Shown here one piece after another: positions 1 through 4,337 of a stretch of DNA of 5,004 bases (positions are counted from its first letter, which is position 1; every line of letters starts with the position of its first letter). The translations under genes and the position numbers were made by a program. The notes beneath the pieces are model-generated. The model was not told the DNA's origin, did no database searches, and saw nothing but the letters and a program-made list of their open reading frames with translations. The stretch lies in the NCBI GenBank assembly GCA_004563195.1, contig SFTJ01000125.1:1-5004 (forward strand), read 5' to 3'. The DNA is from a bacterium. Lineage in GTDB: Bacteria; Bacteroidota; Bacteroidia; Bacteroidales; Muribaculaceae.

Positions 1-876
1 GGCGTGATAGTGGCTGTGTGCCATGTGATGCGCTATCATCCTTATTTTATGAAAATCAAGGAGTTGGCAACATCGGGCGAATTGGGCAAAATAGTGTCGA
101 TAAGTCATAGTTCGGCGGTGGGAATCGACCGTGCTACGCACGGATTTGTGCGCGGTGTGTGGAATAACGACAATCGCACCAACCCCATGTTGCTTGCCAA
201 GTGCTGTCACGATATCGACTTCCTGCTATGGATTTCGCAAGCTTCTTGCCGCCGCGTGGCTTCGTTCGGTTCACTCCGATGGTTTAAGGCTGCAAATGCT
301 CCTGAAGGAGCTGCCGAGCGCTGCATACATTGCCGTAGCGATGTGCAGAGCAGCTGCCCGTTCTCGGCGGTGAATCTCTATAAAGAACGCCACGAGTGGA
401 TAGCCAATTTCGATGTGGCTGAGGGCGAAACTATCGACGAAGTTATCGACCGCCAATTGGCTGAAGGTCCCTATGGGCGATGCGTGTATCACTGCGACAA
501 CAATGTGGTGGACCACCAGATAGTGGCACTTGAGATGGATAACGATGTAACCATCAATTTCTCGATGGATTGCTTACGCCTCGACGACAACCGCGACACC
601 CACATCTGCCTCACCGAGGGCGAAATTATAGGTAATGAAAAGTCGATAGTGATACATCGCTTCAGAGACCGCAGTCGCGAGGTTATCGACTTCTCGCACA
701 CCCGCGGACTGCCGTATCACGCCGGTGCCGACCTGAATATTGTGGCAAATTTCGTGGATTCCATCGCCAACAATGTAGAAGAGATGGCTACATCCATCGA
801 CCTCTCGGTTGAGAGCCACCGCTTGTGCTTCGAAGCCGAGCGCAGCCGCCTGGAGCATCGCGTTATCGAGCTGTAG
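1..876 (+). CDS. Gfo/Idh/MocA-family oxidoreductase, C-terminal part (5' end outside window)
   Basis: The reading frame is open from base 1 (first codon GGC) to a TAG stop at 874-876, giving 291 visible codons. Families of this type usually run to about 400 residues or more, so roughly 100-130 N-terminal residues, including the NAD(P)-binding GxGxxG loop, should lie upstream. The visible part starts at the end of the Rossmann domain (CHVMRYHP) and continues into the alpha/beta C-terminal domain. Numbering from the first codon, AKCCHDID at about 66-73 matches the conserved Lys/His-Asp region near the active site of these dehydrogenases. A cysteine cluster (C108, C111, C119) follows, then GPYGRCVYHCDN and VVDHQ, which I recognise from Bacteroidales members of this group. 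The usual role is NAD(P)-dependent oxidation or reduction of sugars, inositols or derivatives; the substrate cannot be read here. It converges on the permease gene. The GTG and ATG codons near base 4 are internal and are not the start. Confidence 0.85.
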   Translation, partial: GVIVAVCHVMRYHPYFMKIKELATSGELGKIVSISHSSAVGIDRATHGFVRGVWNNDNRTNPMLLAKCCHDIDFLLWISQASCRRVASFGSLRWFKAANAPEGAAERCIHCRSDVQSSCPFSAVNLYKERHEWIANFDVAEGETIDEVIDRQLAEGPYGRCVYHCDNNVVDHQIVALEMDNDVTINFSMDCLRLDDNRDTHICLTEGEIIGNEKSIVIHRFRDRSREVIDFSHTRGLPYHAGADLNIVANFVDSIANNVEEMATSIDLSVESHRLCFEAERSRLEHRVIEL

Positions 877-938
877 CACAACATAATAGTGCCGACTTGC
901 CACTATGGAATTTAGGATTGATGTGTCTGTTGGCAATA

Positions 939-981
939 AATGGTGACTGATGCTTCTTAGAGCAGCATCAATATCACCATT
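939..981. repeat. Imperfect long inverted repeat (stem-loop)
   Basis: AATGGTGA (939-946) is the exact reverse complement of TCACCATT (974-981). Inside it, TGATGCT (948-954) pairs exactly with AGCATCA (964-970) around a 9-base loop, leaving a small asymmetric internal loop (947 against 971-973). About 15 pairs can therefore form. No T-run follows on the plus strand, so it is not a standard intrinsic terminator. It could protect or process the 3' end of the oxidoreductase transcript, or be a remnant of a repeat. The structure is visible; the role is unknown. Confidence 0.5.
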
Positions 982-1055
982 ATAAGGCTTACCATTGTAG
1001 AGAAAAATTGTTCCATATCTTTATTGCTATTAAGTTTACCGTGACAAATTTAGCA

Positions 1056-1098
1056 GTTGGCGGCGAGTTGGCAATGCGAATTGCAATGTTGGCGGCGA
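1056..1098. repeat. 11-bp direct repeat enclosing a small hairpin
   Basis: GTTGGCGGCGA occurs at 1056-1066 and again at 1088-1098, 32 bases apart. Between the copies, GCAAT (1071-1075) and ATTGC (1080-1084) form a 5-bp stem closed by the four bases GCGA, a GNRA-type loop if transcribed. GCAATGTT at 1083-1090 also repeats the right arm of the terminator downstream (1169-1176). Confidence 0.5.
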
Positions 1099-1129
1099 AT
1101 ACCTAAGCCGAAGAGCACCTCACACTACA

Positions 1130-1175
1130 ACATTGCACCCCGCATCGACAAAGGTATCGGTGCGGGGTGCAATGT
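1130..1175 (+). terminator. Strong intrinsic terminator between convergent genes
   Basis: ACATTGCACCCCGCA (1130-1144) is perfectly complementary to TGCGGGGTGCAATGT (1161-1175). The stem can extend inward by one wobble and three more pairs (1145-1148 with 1157-1160) to an 8-base loop. On the plus strand the stem runs straight into TTTCTTTTTAT, a good U-tract, so it should stop rightward transcription from the oxidoreductase about 250 bases after its stop codon. Leftward transcripts from the permease, which stops at 1201, would also form the hairpin, but the bases after it in that direction are not T-rich. Bidirectional use is therefore possible but less certain. Confidence 0.85.
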
Positions 1176-1200
1176 TTCTTTTTATAAACCTCGTGCTATT

Positions 1201-2388
1201 TTATGCTTTGGCTGCAATGTGCTTGCGGAGCATATAGAATGCAAATGCCCAAACCACCACAAATGTGATTAGAGGCACTGCGAAGGCTGCAGTGATAGAT
1301 CCCAATGCGTCGGCTACATAGCCCAAAGCCAACGGGCCAATGGCACCGCCCACCACGCTCATCATCAATATCGACGATGCCTTCTCGGTGTTGGCGCCGA
1401 GACCGCGAATCGATAGCGCGAAGATGGTGGGGAACATAAGACTCTCAAAGAGAAAAGTGAGCACCAAAGCCACCTTCGACACGATGCCCAGCGGAGAAAT
1501 CACGGCGAGAAGCATTATCACCGTGCCACAAGCGCATACGAAGAACACCTTCTCGGTGGCTACGCGAGTCATGATGAAGCTGCTCAGGAATCGGCCGAGC
1601 ATAAACAGCATCAATCCGCCGAACGACAATGCCCAAGTGGCTTGAGAGGGAGTCAGGAAATGGTCGTCGGTCATGAAATTGATGAAGAATGTTCCGAAGA
1701 AGAAGGTAAATCCGAGTCCCTTCTTTGCGCCATCGGCGTCGGTGCTTTCTTGCTCGAGAATCACTTCGGGGAGTTTTACACGCGAGAACACCAGCGCCAC
1801 AATAATCACAAACACGGCAATGGTGCAGTAGGGCACGGCAATGTTGATGTCGCTGCCGAGGCGCGAACTGTCGCCATTGAAGAAGTAAAGACCGCTAAGC
1901 AGTGCGCCGAACATACATCCGAGGCCGTTGAAGGTCTGCGACATGTTGATGCGGCTCGAAGAGGTGCGGCTGTCGCCGAGGAGAGTGACATAGGGGTTGG
2001 CGGCAGTCTCGAGCAGACAAAGTCCGAGACCCAGCACGAACAGCGGAGCCAGCAAGGCTATCAACTTCGATAAAGAGGCAGCCGGGATAAACAGGAACGA
2101 ACCCACAGCGAAGAGCAGCAGACCGGTGATAACGCCCTTGCGGGTGCCGAATTTGCGAATAAGCATACCGGCAGGCAGTGCGCCCAAGAAATAGGCGAGA
2201 TACACACTGCACTGTATGAGAGCCGACTCGCCATAGCCGGCTTGATACTGCATCTGCACATGTTTGTTGAGTACATCGAGAATAGCTCTGGCACCGCCCC
2301 AAATGAAGAATAGCGATGTGATGAGAATAAATGGTATCAAATAATGGCGCGCCACCATAGGCACTCCGTGCTTTTGCTCTTTTTGCAT
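1201..2388 (-). CDS. FucP-like sugar:proton symporter (MFS, FHS family)
   Basis: This is a 395-residue inner-membrane protein of the major facilitator superfamily, fucose-permease type, expected to import a sugar with protons. Hydrophobic segments fall at about residues 16-36, 55-77, 84-103, 109-126, 148-170, 184-201, 224-240, 249-272, 281-297, 303-324, 338-358 and 366-387. Family signatures include LETAANPYV (126-134), INMSQTFNGLG (147-157), a helix 2-3 loop RKFGTRKG (78-85) and SLMFPTIFALSIRGLG (316-331). D38, E127 and N154 keep exactly the spacing of Asp46, Glu135 and Asn162 of E. coli FucP (recalled from memory), which argues for a working symporter. The start MQKEQKHG at 2388 sits about 30 bases below the likely transcription start; the frame is open further upstream only because it reads through the promoter and the repeats. 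Helix 7 (224-240) is short, see findings. The exact substrate is unproven; divergent fucO makes fucose or a similar deoxysugar attractive. Other FHS members carry glucose, galactose, mannose or N-acetylglucosamine. Confidence 0.9.
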   Translation of the reverse strand: MQKEQKHGVPMVARHYLIPFILITSLFFIWGGARAILDVLNKHVQMQYQAGYGESALIQCSVYLAYFLGALPAGMLIRKFGTRKGVITGLLLFAVGSFLFIPAASLSKLIALLAPLFVLGLGLCLLETAANPYVTLLGDSRTSSSRINMSQTFNGLGCMFGALLSGLYFFNGDSSRLGSDINIAVPYCTIAVFVIIVALVFSRVKLPEVILEQESTDADGAKKGLGFTFFFGTFFINFMTDDHFLTPSQATWALSFGGLMLFMLGRFLSSFIMTRVATEKVFFVCACGTVIMLLAVISPLGIVSKVALVLTFLFESLMFPTIFALSIRGLGANTEKASSILMMSVVGGAIGPLALGYVADALGSITAAFAVPLITFVVVWAFAFYMLRKHIAAKA

Positions 2389-2423
2389 TTCGTTGAAGTT
2401 TTTGTTAATTTTTAGATTATTTG

Positions 2424-2455
2424 CAAATGTAGCAAACTTCGGTTTGTTGACCAAA
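2424..2455 (-). promoter_or_regulatory. Bacteroidota-type promoter of the permease
   Basis: On the minus strand a perfect -7 element TACATTTG (2431-2424) follows a TTTG -33 element (2455-2452) with 20 bases between them, matching the TTTG/TAnnTTTG consensus of the primary sigma factor in this phylum. Transcription would begin near 2417, leaving an A-rich leader of about 30 bases and no Shine-Dalgarno sequence, which is normal in this group. This placement supports the start codon at 2388. Confidence 0.75.
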
Positions 2456-2456
2456 C
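2433..2456. promoter_or_regulatory. Overlapping palindromes in the permease promoter (candidate operator)
   Basis: CAAAC (2433-2437), TTCG, GTTTG (2442-2446), TTGAC, CAAAC (2452-2456) make two palindromes that share the middle arm. They fill the spacer between the -33 and -7 elements and overlap the -33. A repressor bound here would block the polymerase. The binding protein is unknown and no regulator gene lies in the window. Confidence 0.4.
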
Positions 2457-2523
2457 AAATTTGCGGATAATCGCTTCCGCGGGGCTCGGCTGTGTGCCTT
2501 TTGTCACACCGGAGGCGGCAGAA

Positions 2524-2723
2524 GGCGGCTGCGCCGCGGTTAATAGGCAACTTCGTTGCGGTTAATTGGGCGGCTGCGCCGCGGTTATTCGGCATCACCT
2601 GGCGGTGATGCGGTTATTCGGTTATTCGGCAACTTCGTTGCGGTTATTCGGCGGCTGTGCCGCGGTTAGGGGCATCACCTTGGCGGTACTGCGGTTAATT
2701 GGGCGGCTGCGCCGCGGTTATTT
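2524..2723. repeat. Array of eight short palindromes with variable stems and a constant linker
   Basis: Eight units stand head to tail, each a short palindrome followed by a linker resembling CGGTTAWTS. Type A has stem GCGGC/GCCGC: 2524, 2569, 2650 and 2702. Type B has stem GCAAC-TTC-GTTGC: 2546 and 2628. Type C has an 8-bp stem GCATCACC/GGTGATGC: 2591, and an eroded copy at 2671 whose right arm reads GGTACTGC. The order is A-B-A-C-B-A-C-A. After the first C unit the linker GGTTATTC is itself doubled (2612-2627). Most start-to-start steps are 21-23 bases. A more diverged unit (ATGCC-ATT-GGCAT, then CGGTTTTATT) lies at 2742-2766. The linker gives the array a direction although each stem is symmetric. 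Confidence 0.85.
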
Positions 2724-2823
2724 GCAGCAAGTCTCCGGCTAATGCCATTGGCATCGGTTTTATTAGTAGATTTTACGGTCATGTCCATAAAAGTTGTTAG
2801 AAAAAATCATTGAATGAATATAG

Positions 2824-2854
2824 TTGACAATTCGGAATAAATGCATTATCTTTG
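2824..2854 (+). promoter_or_regulatory. fucO: Bacteroidota-type promoter of fucO
   Basis: A -7 element TATCTTTG (2847-2854) follows TTGACA (2824-2829) with 20 bases between the TTG and the -7 box. Transcription should start near 2861, giving an AT-rich leader of about 85 bases. A 5-bp inverted repeat ATGCA (2841-2845) and TGCAT (2855-2859) brackets the -7 box and might be an operator, but arms this short can occur by chance. Confidence 0.8.
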
Positions 2855-2945
2855 TGCATAAGTCGCATGTGAGCGGCGTTTTATAACTTAAAAATATATA
2901 CCAAACAGAAACATAAATACAAATAATCCTTAAAACCAACTATTC

Positions 2946-4100
2946 ATGGTAAATAGATTTATTCTTAACGAAGTATCGTACTTCGGACCGGGTGCTCGTA
3001 AGGAGTTGCCGGGTGTAGTGGCACGTTTGGGCTTCAAGAAAGCCCTTGTTGTAACCGACAAAGGACTTGTGAAGTTCGGTGTTGCCAAGATGGTGACCGA
3101 CGTGCTCGAAGAAGCAGGTATAGCCTATGATATGTATAGCGAAGTGAAGCCAAATCCCACAGTTACCAATGTGAAGATGGGTGTAGAAGCATTTGCAGCA
3201 GCCGGTGCCGACTTTATCGTAGCTATAGGTGGCGGTTCGGCTATGGACACCGCTAAGGGTATCGGTATTGTTACCAACAATCCGGAATTTGCCGATGTGG
3301 TAAGCCTTGAGGGCTGCGCTCCCACCAAGAAGAAAACAGTGCCTATCATTGCACTGCCCACCACAGCAGGTACGGCTGCCGAAACCACCATCAACTATGT
3401 GATTATCGATGAAGAAAAGCAGAAAAAGATGGTGTGCGTCGACCCTAACGACATACCATGCTGCTCAATAATAGATGCCGAATTGATGTATACATTGCCT
3501 AAGGGCACCACAGCAGCCACCGGTATGGATGCTCTCACCCATGCTATAGAAGGCTATATCACCAAGGCTGCTTGGGAACTCAGCGATATGTTTGAAATCG
3601 AAGCCATTCGCATGATCAACAAGCACTTGCGCACTGCCGTTTACGACCCTACCAATCCTGTAGGTCGCCACGGTATGGCTGTAGCACAATATGTGGCAGG
3701 TATGGCATTCTCTAACGTAGGTCTTGGCGTGGTTCACGGTATGGCTCACCCAATGGGTTCGCTCTTCGACATTCCTCACGGTGTGGCCAACGCGCTCTTG
3801 TTGCCTACAGTGATGGAATTTAACAAGCCCGTGTGCATAGATAAGTATGTGGAAATAGCCAAGGCTATGGATGCATATAAGGAAGGTATGACCAAGGCCG
3901 AAGCAGCACAAGCAGCATGCGATGCCGTGCGTGCTCTCGCCATAGAAGTGGGCATTCCTCAGCACTTGAGCGAAATAGGCATTAAGGAAGAAGACATCGA
4001 TGCACTTGCCGACCAGGCAATAGCCGATGTTTGCACCCCGGGCAACCCTCGCCAAGTGACTCGTGCCGACATTGTGGAACTTTATCGCAGAGTGTTGTAA
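2946..4100 (+). CDS. fucO: Lactaldehyde reductase / 1,2-propanediol oxidoreductase
   Basis: This 384-residue cytoplasmic enzyme is an iron-dependent alcohol dehydrogenase (group III). It reduces L-lactaldehyde, released by fuculose- or rhamnulose-phosphate aldolase, to 1,2-propanediol with NADH, which disposes of reducing power in fermentation. It aligns over its whole length with E. coli FucO as I recall it (about 382 residues), beginning MVNRFILNE against MANRMILNE, which fixes the start at 2946. The N-terminal dinucleotide domain carries VTDK (36-39), whose Asp38 should favour NAD over NADP, GGGSAMDT (95-102) and LPTTAGTAAE (137-146). The all-helical C-terminal domain carries the expected metal ligands Asp195, His199 (MDALTHAIEGY), His264 (GVVHGMAHP) and His278 (DIPHGVANA). 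DVCTPGNPR (361-369) is also typical. No damage is visible. It is transcribed alone from its own promoter, divergent from the FucP-like permease. Other short-chain diol or alcohol substrates are possible, but the FucO assignment is strong. Confidence 0.93.
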   Translation: MVNRFILNEVSYFGPGARKELPGVVARLGFKKALVVTDKGLVKFGVAKMVTDVLEEAGIAYDMYSEVKPNPTVTNVKMGVEAFAAAGADFIVAIGGGSAMDTAKGIGIVTNNPEFADVVSLEGCAPTKKKTVPIIALPTTAGTAAETTINYVIIDEEKQKKMVCVDPNDIPCCSIIDAELMYTLPKGTTAATGMDALTHAIEGYITKAAWELSDMFEIEAIRMINKHLRTAVYDPTNPVGRHGMAVAQYVAGMAFSNVGLGVVHGMAHPMGSLFDIPHGVANALLLPTVMEFNKPVCIDKYVEIAKAMDAYKEGMTKAEAAQAACDAVRALAIEVGIPQHLSEIGIKEEDIDALADQAIADVCTPGNPRQVTRADIVELYRRVL

Positions 4101-4109
4101 TAGTGAGTG

Positions 4110-4153
4110 TTATGCCGGCACTGGGCGCGCAATTCCTGCCTTCGGCGGCATAA
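4110..4153 (+). terminator. First hairpin after fucO (weak terminator candidate)
   Basis: TTATGCCG (4110-4117) is the exact reverse complement of CGGCATAA (4146-4153), an 8-bp stem around a 28-base loop that contains GCC-TTC-GGC. It begins 10 bases after the fucO stop. No T-run follows, so by itself it is more likely a 3'-end stabilising structure than a terminator. Confidence 0.35.
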
Positions 4154-4170
4154 TCATACTCAAAATAATA

Positions 4171-4206
4171 GTGGGGCGCATCGGTGATATAGCCGATGTG
4201 CCCCAT
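4171..4206 (+). terminator. Probable fucO terminator stem-loop
   Basis: GGGGCGCATCGG (4173-4184) pairs with CCGATGTGCCCC (4193-4204) through 12 pairs, one of them G-T, around an 8-base loop; two more outer pairs are possible. A run of six T falls at 4227-4232, about 20 bases later rather than immediately after, so it is an atypical intrinsic terminator. The stem is flanked by direct copies of ATAATAGTG (4165-4173 and 4205-4213). Confidence 0.6.
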
Positions 4207-4256
4207 AATAGTGTGCAAGGATGTGCTTTTTTGTGGATTTGGCGTAAGGGATATCA

Positions 4257-4304
4257 GTTATTTGCCCGAAAAGGCTTACTTTTGCAGTCGAAAAAGCAAA
4301 TAAC
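4257..4304. promoter_or_regulatory. Perfect 9-bp inverted repeat bracketing the -7 element
   Basis: GTTATTTGC (4257-4265) and GCAAATAAC (4296-4304) are exact reverse complements 30 bases apart, and their midpoint falls in the -7 box. The right arm lies just after the predicted transcription start. This suits a two-site operator for a dimeric regulator. The regulator and its ligand are unknown. Confidence 0.45.
4277..4284 (+). promoter_or_regulatory. -7 element of the Gate-domain gene promoter
   Basis: TACTTTTG fits the Bacteroidota -7 consensus TAnnTTTG, 54 bases before the ATG at 4338. No good TTG element stands 19-21 bases upstream; the nearest TTTG (4261-4264) is only 12 bases away. This is either a weak promoter or one that needs an activator. 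Transcription would begin near 4291. Confidence 0.55.
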
Positions 4305-4318
4305 GCCCGCCGGGGGCG
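4304..4318 (+). promoter_or_regulatory. GC-rich leader hairpin before the Gate-domain gene
   Basis: CGCCC (4304-4308) pairs with GGGCG (4314-4318) around a 5-base loop, ending 19 bases before the start codon in an otherwise A-rich leader. As Bacteroidota translation favours unstructured A-rich leaders, this hairpin could lower or tune translation. The effect is inferred. Confidence 0.35.
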
Positions 4319-4337
4319 CAAAATCAAGAAACAAACG

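Larger units (their letters stand above)
877..1200. other. Convergent intergenic region, no gene seen
   Basis: This 324-base stretch separates the 3' ends of the oxidoreductase and the permease. I see no credible protein-coding gene in it. A 71-codon frame starting at 1057 runs antisense into the permease and has no family character. The region holds an imperfect inverted repeat (939-981), a small hairpin (1071-1084), an 11-bp direct repeat (1056-1066 and 1088-1098) and a strong terminator stem-loop (1130-1175). A TATCTTTA sequence at 1016-1023 is one base off the Bacteroidota -7 element, but it has no well-spaced upstream element and no gene to drive. Confidence 0.7.
2389..2945. other. Divergent intergenic region with two promoters and a palindrome array
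   Basis: These 557 bases separate the divergent permease and fucO. From left to right they hold the permease leader and promoter (2389-2456), a GC-rich stretch with degenerate palindromes such as GTGTG/CACAC (2492-2496 with 2505-2509), the ordered palindrome array (2524-2723), one diverged unit near 2742-2766, an AT-rich stretch, the fucO promoter (2824-2854) and an A-rich fucO leader of roughly 85 bases. I see no protein-coding gene in it. Confidence 0.75.

Noticed and set aside
1016..1023. TATCTTTA as a promoter for a small gene in the convergent gap
   Set aside because: It lacks the final G of the consensus and a well-spaced upstream element, and no credible gene follows before the terminator.
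1642..2073. 143-codon plus-strand frame opposite the permease
   Set aside because: It is antisense to a clear MFS gene; the Glu/Gln/His-rich product is what the complement of hydrophobic codons gives.
1895..2302. 135-codon minus-strand frame inside the permease
   Set aside because: It is a shifted frame of the permease and would replace conserved FucP motifs with unrelated sequence.
2389..2598. N-terminal extension of the permease to an ATG at 2598
   Set aside because: The extra 70 residues are encoded by the promoter and the palindrome array, are rich in repeats such as NRGAAA, and lie upstream of the likely transcription start. MQKEQKHG at 2388 gives a normal family N-terminus.
2524..2723. 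CRISPR array
   Set aside because: The units abut with 4-9 base linkers and no unique spacers; the variable part is itself a palindrome, and no cas gene is present.
3465..4055. 196-codon minus-strand frame opposite fucO
   Set aside because: It mirrors the codon pattern of a well-supported fucO gene, and its product is Cys/His-rich with no family character.
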